64,000 nt of DNA from Timema cristinae (GCA_039000515.1 JBCFYV010000012.1:28969305-29033304); one strand, 5' to 3'; counted from the stretch's first letter, positions 32,991 to 44,877 are shown. A program made the numbers and translations. The notes: generated by a model from the letters alone, not told the origin.

Positions 32991-34000
32991 GTGGTACAAC
33001 AGCATTAACCTGGAGTCACGTGACACTTTGATATGCTAATTACTCAAAATGGGTACGGGTACAAAACTTTCTCTTTATGGTACAAAACGGCACAGAACTA
33101 GTACAAAACTTTGGCATCAAAAAATTCAAAAGTGGTACAACAGCATTAACCTGGAGTCACCACTTTGATATGCTAATTACTCAAAATGGGTACGGGTACA
33201 AAACTTTTTCTTTGTGGTACAAAAGATACAAAACTAGTACAAAACTTTGGCATCAAAAAATTCAAAAGTGGCACAACAGCATTAACCTGGAGTCACCACT
33301 TTGATATGCTAATTACTCAAAATGTGTACGGGTACAAAACTTATTTTGTGTTACAAAACGTACAAAACTATACAAAACTTTGGCATCAAAAAATTCAAAT
33401 CAAAAGGGTACAACCGCATTTACGATACGTGGAGTACTCACTTTGATATGCTAATTACTCAAAACGGGTACGGTACAAAACTTTTTCTTTTGTACAAAAC
33501 GGCACAAAACTAGTACAAAACTTTGGCATCAAAAAAAGTTCAAAATAAAAGGTAAAACAGCATTAACCTTGAGTTCACCACTCTGATATGCTAATTACTC
33601 AAAAGGGTACGGGTACAAAACTTTGGCATACCAAAAAAGTTCAAAATTCAAAAGTTGTACAACATGCATTACCTGAGTCACCACTTTGATATGCTAATTA
33701 CTAAAATGGGTACGGGTACAAAACTTGGTACAAAACTACAAAAACTTGGTTAAAAATTCAAAAGTGGTACAACAGCATTACCTGGAGTCACCACGTTGAT
33801 ATGCTAATTACTCAAAATGGGTACGGGTACAAAATGGTACAAAACTTTGGAAAAAAAATTCAAAGTGGTACAAAAGCATTAACCTGGAGTCAGCACGTTG
33901 ATATGCTAATTATCAAACGGGTACGGGTACAAAACTGTACAAAACTAGTACTAAACTTTGGCATCAAAAAGGTTCTAAATTCAAAAGGGGTACTACAGGT
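32991..34000. repeat. ~136-bp minisatellite beside the capsid module (copy A)
   Basis: About eight units, each containing gtggtacaacagcattaacc, ggagtcaccactttgatatg, ctaattactcaaaatggg, tacgggtacaaaac and actttggcatcaaaaa. The first full period (33132 to 33268) is 136 bp; later units shorten. Reading frames across it are low-complexity and not gene-like. Confidence 0.95.
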
Positions 34001-34220
34001 TAATGGACGTCTAGCTGACTGGAATGGATAGGCTAATTTTTCTGCTCGAGAGTGTGATTGTAGCTTGACGTTAAATCTCCCCACGTTTAGTCAAACTTGG
34101 TCGCCTACACACTTTACGGTCCGGCACTACACTTCTTATCTCTCTGAGTTCTTGGAAAAAGTTTGCTTGCTGCCTTTACTGATTACCGGTCGTGGTCGCC
34201 AGTCTCCCAATTGTTTAAAC

Positions 34221-34463
34221 AAACCAGTAATTCTGCCAACCTGATGGCTGGAATCCACCAGTTTGTATAACTTTAGCAACGCCATCTATTTTGATAGCTG
34301 AAAGCTCAACACACCACCAAGAGGCTAGGCAGGGCCTTAGCAAACCAGTAATTATGCCAACCTGATGGCTGAAATCCACCAGTTTGTATAACTTTAGCAA
34401 CGCCATCTATTTTGATAGCTTAAAGCTCAACACACCGCCAGAGAGGTTAGGCAGGGCCTTAAC
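34221..34463. repeat. Tandem duplication, 121-bp unit x2 (copy A)
   Basis: The block from aaaccagtaattctgccaac to ggctaggcagggcctta is repeated once at a 121-bp step, just upstream of the PLA2-like remnant. Confidence 0.95.
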
Positions 34464-34503
34464 AATACTGTGGTCCTGACACCAAGTTGGAAAAGGGTTT
34501 TAA

Positions 34504-34626
34504 ATGAGTGATCCCTGTGTTAACGCGCTAGATCAGGCCTGTAAAGAACACGATATCGCCTAATCTCAAGTTAAAGATCTTACAGGGAAACATATGGCTA
34601 GGCGAGTGTTTGTTGAGAAAACCTGA
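34504..34626 (+). pseudogene. PLA2-like capsid domain remnant (copy A), premature stop
   Basis: A 40-codon frame opens MSDPCVNALDQACKEHDIA. The ACKEHD segment carries the His-Asp catalytic pair of the phospholipase A2-like domain found in parvovirus VP1 and in minor capsid proteins of Polinton/adintovirus-like elements, where it helps particles leave endosomes. In copy A the codon after HDIA, where Tyr is expected, is a TAA stop (34561-34563). The domain is shorter than usual at both ends. It lies directly ahead of the other capsid-like frames on the same strand. Identification rests on one short motif plus context. Confidence 0.7.
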
Positions 34627-34748
34627 AAAAAGTCACTGCACCAGAGTGAAAGTTGAGTGAGTGTACTTTTTGTTGGGGTTCGACGTAATCGTCTTGGACG
34701 GGGGAAGACACAAGTCTTGACCAAACATGTATTTATTTACACATAAAC

Positions 34749-35018
34749 ATGATTCGGGTAGAATGTAGTCTTATTTGCGAGGCTTACATCAACGAAGAAC
34801 TGAGTCAAACCCTGCACGAGTTTAGCATGACAGTTCTACCAGGCCATAAGATCGTGGAAGCGCCAAACAATATTATTTACCTTACAGTCATGAAACGAGT
34901 AGTAGAGTTTATCTCTGTGCGATTAGTCGACGAGCGAGGAGATATTGTCAATTTTAGGAACGAGACTATGTCATTACTTTATCTGAAACGTATAAGTGAT
35001 GGTGCTCCTAATAGATAA
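34749..35018 (+). pseudogene. Small minor-capsid-like protein of the Polinton-like element (copy A)
   Basis: A 90-codon open frame reads MIRVECSLICEAYINEELSQ, then a FSMTVLPGHKIVEAPNNIIY segment and ISVRLVDERGDIVNFR. Between the PLA2-like remnant and the double-jelly-roll protein, small proteins with a PG.KIVE.P.N.IYL core and an RLVD..G..V.FR ending are common in arthropod Polinton-like loci; a penton/minor-capsid role is assumed. The frame is identical at the protein level in copy B. It is open, but flanked by broken genes, so probably not functional. Confidence 0.65.
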
Positions 35019-35130
35019 AATAAAGGATCACGCTCTTTAGATCGTTACATTTAAAGAAGATCGATGAAAGAGTTAACATCTAGTAATAAACAGTTTTTAC
35101 GTCAGTGGAAATATTCTCTACGAAAATAAT

Positions 35131-36320
35131 GAATAGGTCCATTGAATATTGGAGACTCTGCAGTATTCGACACGGCTCTAACCAGCTTCCAGTATCATGG
35201 CTATACTTTGTGTATTCCTGGGATGTTAACTAATGGGAACGAGCTCAGGATATCTATTCAACAAGGATTATACACGTTACCTCATCGTTCTCTCTTGCAT
35301 GTTAAGAGGAAACTTCTACTGAATACGGGGTGTGTTGGAAATACTTTAAGAATTACCAATAATGGAATACTTCATCACTTTTCAAGAATCGCCTATGATA
35401 TTAACGGTGTAGAGATTGATCAATATAGAGATGTGGGTATTTCAACTCAGCTCAATAACTATCTTTCCATTAAGTATGGAAAGCAATCATACATGTAAAT
35501 GCTGGATGGAGATTAAAAGGAACTCATGTTAAAGCCGCTTCGGGTATCTTTGATGTATGCATCCCTTTAAAACTCATATTGGATTTTGCCAAAGACTATT
35601 CTTGTATACTTATCAATGTGAAACAGGAGCTAGTACTTGGCTGATCAATGACAGTCAATAATACCTTTCAAAGAGTAGCACCTCCTGCTGTAAAAACACC
35701 TTCTAGAATCGAGCTCAGTAAAATCTCATGGCTTGTACCTCATATCAAGACTGTCTGAATAATGATATCGATCGACTAAATGTACTAAATTTAATCAAGA
35801 GTGGGAGGATAATTGATCTACCATTTCGTACTTGGGAACTGTACAAGTACCCTAATATTCCTAGTTTTACCCAACACGGTCGGATTGTGAAAACATCCAA
35901 CTCTTCTGGAAAAACCTCATTATATTATCTTTGCTCTGAAGACTGGCAGCAACAATAAGACAGAAGTCTTTTCGATCATTGTCATTTACGATCAGAAAAC
36001 TTTATTTGAATTCAGTCATGTACCCTTATAAACATATAAACCTAGTTTTCAACCAATATTGATTTTTCAAATTATATGAGGATTATGCTAATCTTCAAAC
36101 TTCATGCTATGTAACGAGCATGGTTCTACCATTACTTTATCCTACCAGATTCAAGTTTCTTGCCCCCATTATCGTGTTCGACGCAACTCGACAGAAAGAT
36201 ACTTTCAAGGATGGCATGATGACATATCGAACCACGTTTGAGTCCAAGATAAATATACCTGCAGATATCAAAGCTTTTTGTCTAACCATACACGGACGCG
36301 TCACTCGCTACAACCCTTAA
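35131..36320 (+). pseudogene. Double-jelly-roll major-capsid-like protein, broken (copy A)
   Basis: Coding text runs through several frames: IGDSAVFDTALTSFQYHGYT and HHFSRIAYDINGVEIDQYRD (35142-35498), then GTHVKAASGIFDVCIPLK and ILINVKQELVLG (35500-35640), WLVPHIK (about 35728), DLPFRTWELYKYPNIPSF (35800-35870), and finally APIIVFDATRQ and FCLTIHGRVTRYNP (36120-36320). This series matches the arthropod double-jelly-roll-like (DJR) protein family, related to Polinton/adenovirus-type capsid proteins. At least four frameshifts or stops separate the blocks, including an extra G after the start (ATGAATAGG against ATGAATAG in copy B) that displaces the first codons. It cannot give an intact protein. 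Confidence 0.8.
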
Positions 36321-36454
36321 GCCAGTGACGTCTCCAAGCTAGCCTCATAAATAGTCTGAAAACTGTGTTTCTCCATCCCGTGCAGAATGTTTATCGACGT
36401 GCAAGGGTTCATGAGCGATGACGGGGTCTTTCTTTTCAAGAAGGTTGTCCTCAT

Positions 36455-36725
36455 ACATTAATTTGTATACAAATACGGATATATACCATATGTATTTATA
36501 CACACATATGGTATATATCCATATTTGTATATATACACAGATATATATAAATATATTTGTATATATGTATATACATATATACAAATATGGATATAAATAT
36601 ATATATATATACAAATATATTTATATATACACATAAATATGTATATAAATATATATATATACAAATATGAATATATACCATATGTATATATATATATACA
36701 TATGGTATATATCCATATTTGTATA
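36455..36725. repeat. AT-rich palindromic repeats (copy A)
   Basis: Many copies of gatatataccatatgtat and its complement catatggtatatatcc interleaved with tatacaaatat. The region can form hairpins at several scales. It differs strongly in length and order from copy B (56015-56395). Confidence 0.9.
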
Positions 36726-37101
36726 CCGGGTGTTCATTTGAAAACTTTCCACTAAAATACCTCGAAAGCAACGCGTTGCAGAAAAAAAATGTTATAATTA
36801 AAATTTGTTTGGTTCTGAGGGGGAAGTAAGGTAGTAAGGCTGGTATGACCTTGGGTGGCGTTGCTAAGGTGAACGTTAAGGTCTCTTTGATTTTTCCAAA
36901 TGAGATTACTTTTTTTTTTTAAATTACATATTCCTGTATATCACGTTGTGCCATTTACAAAATGATGGTTTTAAGCTTTTTAAAGTGAAAGCTATCGCGA
37001 GAAATAATCGTATAATCTATAAACAGATTTGTATATATATATGTATATAGATTATACGAGTGTATACAAATATGTACCTAGAATATCTATAATATATATA
37101 T

Positions 37102-37146
<45 letters not shown>

Positions 37147-38873
37147 TTGTATATAGAGCATATGTACTATATATATATATATATATGTGTGTGTGTGCAG
37201 TATATACAAAAATGTATATAAATTATATTTATATATGTATATATAACCAATACAAAAAAAAACTTTGGGGGGTAGTATCTTAGACCAAAGGTTCACCAGC
37301 CTTGATCGCATCTTTTTTATACGTATTTACATAATTATGTATATATAAACATATATAGTCATATATAGAGGTTACACAAAAAAAAACTTGGGGTGGTGTG
37401 TGAATGACCTTCAGTATGTGCTGTGAGTTAAGAGTTCGCTAATAACCCTCCTACTAACCCGTCGTTAAGTTTCAATGAGAGGAGCTCATTAAGCTATTGC
37501 TGGCCAGGCGTGGGAGGATCGTAGAGGGTTTGTGGTGGTGGAGTTGGAGAAGGGGGCATGGTGACTGTTTGTAGTCGCGATTATAGTCAGCTTATTAACT
37601 TCAACAACGGGGGTTATAATCAAGCTAGTAATCTCCAAAACAGCAGGCAATTGGAGCCAAGGAGGAGACAGAATAGTTAAGCTGGTTTGAATGAAGGACA
37701 GCGACAAAGGCCTCTTTATTAATATCGATATTTTCCTTTCGATACCAACACTTTTGACTTGATACTTTTGTTTCAATCATTTTATTCATTTGAGTACTTA
37801 CACTCTGGTATCGGATTGGTATCAAAAGAAACAATTATTTGTTTCAAATGTATGTATTGTAACGTTTTTTAAACACATCCTTTGATGGCCTGAACAAAGG
37901 TTCTTGATGCTTCGTTCGGAAATTATATAGAGGCATAACTAGGCCCCACATTAAAACTTTATTAATACTATTATCTCTAGTGACATAAAATTTAAAAAAA
38001 CAAAAGGAAAAGCTCTGTGATAGCTCAAAAGTACAATTTATAAATAAAACTGCTTACAGTATTTTTCGGAGAATTATTTCTAGGGTAGTTCGGGAACAGC
38101 CTATTTTTGAATTTTTTCTTTCATATTATAAGTACAAAAATTATAGTACCAAGCCAAAATCATCATTAACATTTTCGTATATAAAAAACAATAAAATAAA
38201 TTCTACTTAGAAACAATTCCCTGATTATTGTTTCGCTACTGATATACCTAAAGTTTTCGATAATTTATTTCTATACTAGAAATGAGTATGCTATCGATAC
38301 TTTTCTAGCGCAAGTAGTTCATTAGCTCTTGGGATTACACTTGTAAGGAAATGCGAGACCTCACCAGCTCTCGATCACGAGGGTAGCGTCCGACACCCTA
38401 GATCAGCCAGTGGCGCATCAGTGTACTGAACTAGAGGTCTCGGATTCTACTCTCTGTATGGTTGCAAAATTTATCAAGGGGTTTAACCCTTCCACAATGG
38501 TACATTAAAAGTTAAGACCACTAGTTTTTTTTTACTAAAAATTGAGAATATATGTAAGACTGAAAGTGGTATGCTGATGAAATCAGTCGATGTATAAAAT
38601 ACACGTTAAATATCCCCCCCAAAACACATATGTACTAAAATTTCCCCTATAAGTATCATCAATTTTAGTTTCACTCTCAAATGTATAGTCTTCTGTTTGT
38701 AGCTGGGCTACAACTGAAACGATTTGATGGATTTTGTTCAAATTCGATATTTAGGCTAGATCTTCCATGGTTATACCTTCAGAATAAATAGTGATTTTTA
38801 TTCTAGAATTTAAATGACTGTGGCTTGTTTACTGAATACTAATTTTTGAAGGTTTGGAATTGTTTGAAAATGG
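36726..38873. other. Unrecognised, with further AT microsatellites (copy A)
   Basis: Begins accgggtgttcatttgaaaa, which looks like a transposon terminus but was not assigned. (TA)-rich stretches lie at 37030-37250 and 37320-37370. The 37480-37840 block is GC-richer with minus-strand frames lacking family features; their identity in copy B only reflects the duplication. At 38698-38760 gctgggctacaactgaaacg and following bases resemble 3' parts of RTE-type LINEs. Confidence 0.4.
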
Positions 38874-39138
38874 GTGACCTGGTGGTCTAGGGGTAAAGTG
38901 TCAGACTTCTATGCTGGCGGCCGGGTTCAATCCTCGGTCCCGGCAAAGATTTATCTGATTACCAAACCCTTCCTTCACCTCTGACAAGACATCTTGTGAA
39001 TGTGGGGAATGCCAGGCCTCCACCGTGGTTCGGATTCCACGTTAAACTGTAGGTCCTTCATTTCATCTCACATTCACCCTACCATTACACATTAGCGTAA
39101 GTGCGTATAACCTGAATGGGTAGTAATAATAATAATAA
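38874..39138 (+). mobile_element. tRNA-derived SINE, group 1, with 13-bp target duplication (copy A)
   Basis: Head, body and tail are as at 8519, with tail ending gggtagtaataataataat, lacking the final aagacgcggtg. tgtttgaaaatgg flanks both sides (38861-38873 and 39139-39151), defining the insertion exactly. Confidence 0.97.
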
Positions 39139-40518
39139 TGTTTGAAAATGGCTCCAATAAATATCGTTATTTGAGGCTTTAGGGTACTTTAACACGAGGG
39201 TTATTAGCGCATATAAACTATTTTGTTAAAAATGGATATCTGGGGAGTGTTTTACATGTTTTTCCTCAAAATATATTGGAAGAAATAGTGAAATAAATGT
39301 AAAAGTATGTATGATTGTGTCGGTACATCTATTGTTATTACTGTGGGTCTTTAATTACTTGGCCTCTTAGTGAATTAGAAGCTACTTTGCGAAGCGGGTT
39401 GCATCTTAACTTGACACATTTAGCAGTCTAAGCACTATCACCCCTAGACGTCAATGTACAAAATAGTAAGAGAGGGAAGAATATGAGTAGTCCACCCTGT
39501 TAGCTCTTTATGTATCGTCCGGGTGCACTTCCTCTCTTCCACTGAAGAGTATAAATATACTATTTGCGCCTGGACAACAATGATTTGTATTTCAAAATTA
39601 ACTTTTGTTTTCAATTCTACATAAGTATTTGCTTCCATGGACATATTTTATTTATTTATTTAGTTGAGGTCTGTGACGTGAACTTTCTGAACCGACTGAT
39701 TATATCAACACACGAGAATGTTCTATGAGCGAGAGCGGAAGGCTCTACCAATTTTGCTAGGAAATGTATTTTCACATACTTTACAGGGTTATTTCACATG
39801 CCACAATCAATATTGGACCGGTGGCTTTGCTTCCCCTCAGAAGGAAGTTGTGCTACGGATTTTTATCGCTCAAGAAAAATCCGTCGAACCCATCCGGGTT
39901 TGAATCCACGAGAGTCCTAAGGCGAGCACTTTACCTCATCACTACCGAGGACAACTCGGATTAATATTTTTTAATCTATAAGCGGGTAGTTAATATTTAT
40001 ACACGTAATTTTCGTGAATAAGACAAATATGCTAAGTTGGAGACTATTAAAAAAAATACATAAAACTACTTTAAGATACAAAAAAGTTTTTCGGCAATGT
40101 AAAACTATTTTTATAATTATTTAAGAATAAAGAGCTTTTGTTTTAATGTGATAGCTATAAAACTAGCTGATTAATACATTATCATGAGAAATCCTTTCTT
40201 GATTAGCTGCTACATCACAGGTCACGTAATAAGACAATAGATTCTATCTTTAAACGACTAAAAACTAAATAAATTCCAGAACGTACACAAACACAAGTCC
40301 CCAGGCAGTCAACTCTTAACTGTAAAAAAGGAAGACCCAATTTCACCCTTGATGAATTGTATTCGTCCATGCCGGGATGCTTGGACCAGTAGATAAATGC
40401 GCTATGGACTGAGCTGTGTTGAGAATTTTCATGGAGAGAGGAGGGGAAAACCGCAAGGATAAACCAATATCTGTGAATCTGGTAATAATTTGAGCTCTGA
40501 TATCGTTTGTGTGTGTTT
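39139..40518. other. Mostly unrecognised; tRNA-like head at 39889-39963 (copy A)
   Basis: On the minus strand 39963-39889 has GTGATGAGGTAAAGTGCTCG (box A-like) and box B GGATTCAAACCC, a tRNA-derived head without a clear tail. The rest is AT-rich. Confidence 0.5.
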
Positions 40519-40712
40519 CACGTCTTACTACCCGCACAGGATATCAGGTAAAATTGAGAGGCATTGTGTCCGCAAATACGTGAATGCGGAGTAGAAAACA
40601 ATTGTGGGAAAAATCCTTTAGTACATCCCACTGGGTTTTAAACCCCAACCTCCAAAGACAAACTAGACGAGGTTGACACTTTAAGTCCGCGTGCTATCCG
40701 ATGTGAGTGACC
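40519..40712 (-). mobile_element. Degenerate SINE with common tail (copy A)
   Basis: On the plus strand it begins cacgtcttactacccgcaca, the inverted common tail. On the minus strand box B is GGGTTTAAAACCC and the head starts GGTCACTCACATCGG. Copy B: 60135-60328. Confidence 0.65.
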
Positions 40713-41824
40713 TCTTTATTAACGAAGACCAAAATAGTTATGAATCCAACGCATTATACTACTCGCCGTAGGCCGTTTTTTTTATGTAGATTGAATATAT
40801 ATATTTTTTCCTGCGCCTATGTGAATAGGAATGATCAACAAGTCTAAAGGCACCTGGTTTGATTCCAAGTGATGCTGATGAAGATATTCGTGATAATTTT
40901 GTAGACGGGTTCTTCATGCTCCAATTTGTTATAACTATATAGTTTTTTCAAGGGTTAAATTACCATGTAAGTCATGCGCTGATGTTTAGAAAGGGCACTT
41001 ATTGCTCCCAAATATAAAAACAACATTTAACAACACGTGACTGAATCTCAACCCATGAAATAGTCTAAGAGAAGCTGGTGATTTATATGAACAAGAAATT
41101 AACCATACCAATTTAGAAATAGAGGAAGTCAAGCTCCATTAAAGACACATCCATCAATCTTTTTAATGATTTTGATACATCAGCTTGTCGATATTTATTA
41201 CTTCCGTTCTTGGAACGTGTGAATAGTCTCATCCGGTGTTCTCTGAAACTATTACTAGAGGTGTTACAATAATGAATTCTTTGATAACCATTATACTTTG
41301 AGATCCGTTTAATGGATTTTCTTGTATGGACCTCATATACACTTGAGGACAAGTTGAACTTATGTTCATGTGTGTGTGTTCTACATACATAAACTATAGC
41401 ACATCCACAGTAGAAGTGTAGTTAAGTGACAGCTTGAAGAAGGTTATTTATTCAAAACATTGGCTAGAAGTCACTAATGTCAACCTATTCGTAAATAGTT
41501 TTCATTTGGTTAGTAATAATACATTGTCAATAAAAAGTTCTATAATTCGTTTCAAATAATACTGTCAGCCAATGTTTGCAATAAAGAGCCTTCAACCAGC
41601 TGTCACTTACCAACACTCCCATATTTTCCCAACATGTCTTACAACCCGTTTGGGATATCCACATTTAATCACTAATGGGGTAAGGGTGAGGAAGAGAAAA
41701 TTCAGAGGGAATACACCTGCATTAAATGTAAGAAAAGGCGGTAGCCTTAACTACGCCAATAAAGTCGATTATTATTATTATTTTTATTATTATTACTACC
41801 CTTGGCCGGGATTAGAGCCGCGAT
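40713..41824. other. No recognisable feature (copy A)
   Basis: Contains a 79-codon minus-strand frame (41113-41352, starting MSSSVYEVHTRKSIKR) of unknown nature. The phrase cagcttgaagaaggttattt at about 41431 resembles 3' regions of Penelope-like or non-LTR elements but is too short to assign. Confidence 0.4.
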
Positions 41825-44800
41825 TAGTGTTGCAAGGTTCAGTACGCTAAGTTTCTGGACAGAGGGTAAAAAAAATCGGGATATTGGTTTTCAATTCGGG
41901 ACAGCTTAAAAAACTAGGTTTTTAAAATCAACATTTTTATAATCATAATATTTATTATTAGGTTGCAAGAAATCACATCATATAACAGAAAATCTAAATA
42001 ATCAACAAAAAACTTAAAACTAATTATTTAGTTTTACTATAAAATAATTATTTTTTATTAAAAATATATTTTTTGTTAGATTTTAGTGCTTTTAGAAGTG
42101 CTTTATTTTTAATTGCGTAGTTATAAAAATCACTATATGACAATTTGAAGTTGGTCTTTAATTGCATCTCTGCTTTTACATGCTCGAGAGATAATTGGTT
42201 TCGTCTGTCGGACCAAACAATATTTGATTGAAAAAATATCCGTTCTGTTGCAGAATCTGAAACCGGTATGGATGCCATGAAAGCAAATATTTTTTGCAGA
42301 TTGAGAAGATCTTGATTTTCAAAAAAATGGTGCCATTTCTGTATGGGTGTTAAGTCTTTGTTCTTCACAGCTGCCTTCACTATTTCTTTGACGTTAGAAA
42401 TTTCCTCATACAGCACGTCCATTTCAAAAAATCATGCCAATATTATGTATTTCGATTATATTGACTATATATGCTCAGGTTAAACTATCGTCTTGTAGAG
42501 ATAGTGGTTTAAACAAATTCAATTTGTTCTCAGTGAGTTCGTACCGTGTGTCTATATATTTCAGAACATTTTTGTATCAATCACAACAAGCTGTTTTTAT
42601 CATTGAGGAAGTTTCAAACGGCAACTTTTTAATTAAATTGCCGCACATGAAGCCCAAAAATTCATCGTCTATTCTTTGCTTCAATTTGTTAGTAAGCTTG
42701 GCCATTATTTCATAACCTTCAAAACAGAGCAATAATTCATTTACTAGGCTCATTACAGCATCATGTAGGATTTTTAATGAGTTTTGATAAAAATCAAGGT
42801 AAGTTTCTGTTTCACTACTATTAAAGACGTTTCAGAATGCAGATGCACACTCGTCTTCACCCATAGCTATAAAGTAATACTTTAATATATTTTACGAGTT
42901 CAAGGCAAGTTCTACAGCTGGGAGGAGTGATAGCCATCGTGTTTTCACGTGTCGTAAGACTGAAGCAAATTCAGATTCATGAATTTCATAAAAATCTTTT
43001 AAAGCTTGTTCTCTTTTCGAATATTATGAGAAATGACTATAAGCCTAAAGCTTATTTTACACTATTGTGCAAAATATGTGAAGGACATCCAACTGATAAA
43101 ATGTTGTTATTATCTTTGTACAGCAACTGAAAAACTGAATTGTGGGGGCCAAAATTCACGTTTGCATTATCAGCACAAAAACTGGTAAGAAATTTAGTAT
43201 CAATATTGCGTTCCTTCAATCGTGTTACAAATTATTATAGATGGCCAATGCAGTTTCGTTTGCGTCTTCGTAAAAATCAAGCCCGCATGTTTTTAGATTT
43301 GTGGTTGGATTATAGAATCTTACCAGCAACGGAAACATTTTTGTTGCACGGTGATTAGAAGCATCCGTAGCCATACTATAAAACGTACCATTTTGTAGGA
43401 CTTCAATGGCCTCTTGAATAGATGCTGGACCTAAAATATTATGCGCAATTGCACTGGCCTTTGGTCTTCCAAGTGTTAGTTTCTCAGCAACTTTTGAATC
43501 ACTATTCAAAATACCACCAAGTTTAGCTTCACAGTCAATAGAATTAAATGATAAACTGTGCTTGAGGGAATGGTAAGTTTTAGTTACTTCAGCAGTTATA
43601 ACTTCTTCTTGGGTGCTCATTTGATCGGTATTTAAATATTCTCTTAGAAATGTTGTCATACGGGAACTTCTTTCTTTTCTCTGAGTCTCTTTGCAATTTT
43701 GGTACTTTTCGATGTCATTTTTGACACCATGAGATATGCTGAAATTTTTTGGCACAATTTGCAAAGTATTTTATATTTATTATTTGAATTAGATTTGATA
43801 ATCAAAAACTTTGCTGTCCAAACTTCCAGAAAACAGCACACTCGTTTTTTTTTCTTATTTGGAGTAACAGAACTCGAAGATGCCTTGTTTAATGTGCCAG
43901 AATCTGATTCTGAATCACTCATTTTCATCCGATGATTCAATGTTGGAAAGAAATAAAATCTTACAACTACATACCCATCATAAGTGAATAGAAATTTATA
44001 CTTATACCTTTTATATTAAAACTTTCACGAAAATTTATTCTGAAGGAACAGAAAAACTATATTTCAGCCAAATTTACAAAGTTTACAAACAACTTTGGTC
44101 CAAACAAAAAATCTATAACGTACGAACAAAAGTAGACAAAATGGATTCTAATTTCATACAATATAGTTCATTTTTATTGTTTTGATACACAGTATACATA
44201 TTTGGCCCAGTGTCTATAGAAACAATATGGTGTCCTTTTGAACCCGAATGACAATGCCTACATATGTAGATATATATTATTTTTTATATAATAGGAAACT
44301 TGCAAGTTAAATAAAAGCGTGATAAAGCATCATAATCTATTTAATATCGAAAGAAGCACATACATACAAACATACAACCAAAACGCAACCTCAAATTCCA
44401 AACCAAAAGAAAATTATAATATAACATAATGTTTACGTAATTATTGAAAACAACAAGGGAACCTCTGAAACAAATAACATAGTATATAAACTAACCTTTA
44501 ATTCGTAAGTTTCTGGCTATTTATCGATAACTTTGCGCACAATAACAAGACTTTACGTGTTTGTTTCACTCTTTCTGACTGAACTGAACCGTGGCGGAGA
44601 TAAGCGACAGTCGGCACGGCAACAACGGAATAGAAGGAGACAGCGTGATATTTCTATCGCGCTTTTCGCGGTGTACCTCTGCCTCCGCTCATGTATGTGT
44701 GGTACTTATATTGAATGCGTCGAATGATGCTATGCAACATAACCATGCGCGCATAGAGCTTATATTTTTTGGGGTCGAAGTTTGAATCACCCAAAATCGG

Positions 44801-44877
44801 GACATTTGGTGCCCCGATCATGGGTATATCGGAACGTGTCCACGGACCCCTGAAAATCGGGACACCTGGCAATGCTA
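41825..44877 (-). mobile_element. hAT DNA transposon, near full-length, defective (copy A)
   Basis: Left end TAGTGTTGCAAGG and right end (reverse complement) TAGCATTGCCAGG match at 10 of 13 positions. Flanking 8-mers gccgcgat (41817-41824) and gccacgac (44878-44885) agree at 6 of 8, consistent with an old 8-bp hAT target duplication. Subterminal aatcgggaca repeats occur at both ends. The transposase pseudogene occupies 42048-43940 on the minus strand. Total length 3053 bp. Confidence 0.85.
42048..43940 (-). pseudogene. hAT transposase with BED-type N-terminus and dimerisation domain, frameshifted (copy A)
   Basis: The N-terminal fragment (43656-43940) begins MNHRMKMSDSESDSGT and carries KILCKLC, the Cys pair of a BED-like zinc finger. 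The next fragment (43225-43764) has KLTLGRPKASAIAHNILGP, then FYSMATDASNH and a PLLVRFYN block, the start of the catalytic RNase H-like fold. The middle (42423-43224) is coding-like on the minus strand (FEGYEIMAKLTNKLKQ) but interrupted by stops. The C-terminal fragment (42048-42422) contains FAFMASIPVSDSATERIFFQ and WSDRRNQLSLEHVKAEMQLK, the hAT dimerisation region. The enzyme would cut and paste the element; several frame breaks make it non-functional. The same breaks occur in copy B. Confidence 0.9.

Larger units (their letters stand above)
29865..44384 (+). repeat. Large direct duplication, copy A
   Basis: The sequence from gaagtaagaagggtggtggg at 29865 onward recurs from 49400 to the window end (64000 pairs with about 44384). 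Offset is 19.53 kb at the left, 19.56 kb after 36.4 kb and 19.615 kb beyond 40 kb, reflecting indels mostly in AT microsatellites and minisatellites. Differences are scattered SNPs and short indels. The true right end is outside the view because copy B is cut by the window. Confidence 0.95.

Noticed and set aside
33077..33513. Reading frames in the 136-bp minisatellite as a repeat protein
   Set aside because: Frames change from unit to unit because of indels and the translation is low-complexity (YKTLASKKFK type) without support.
36345..37311. Ile/Tyr-rich reading frames in AT microsatellites (also at 12.1, 27.8, 49.2 and 56.1 kb)
   Set aside because: They follow from TA/TAT repeat composition and carry no protein features.
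37489..37776. 95-codon minus-strand frame kept in both duplicate copies
   Set aside because: Conservation reflects the very recent duplication or allelism of the whole segment, and the frame shows no recognisable domain.
42434..43358. Plus-strand frames within the hAT element (also in copy B)
   Set aside because: They are opposite-strand shadows of the minus-strand transposase pseudogene.
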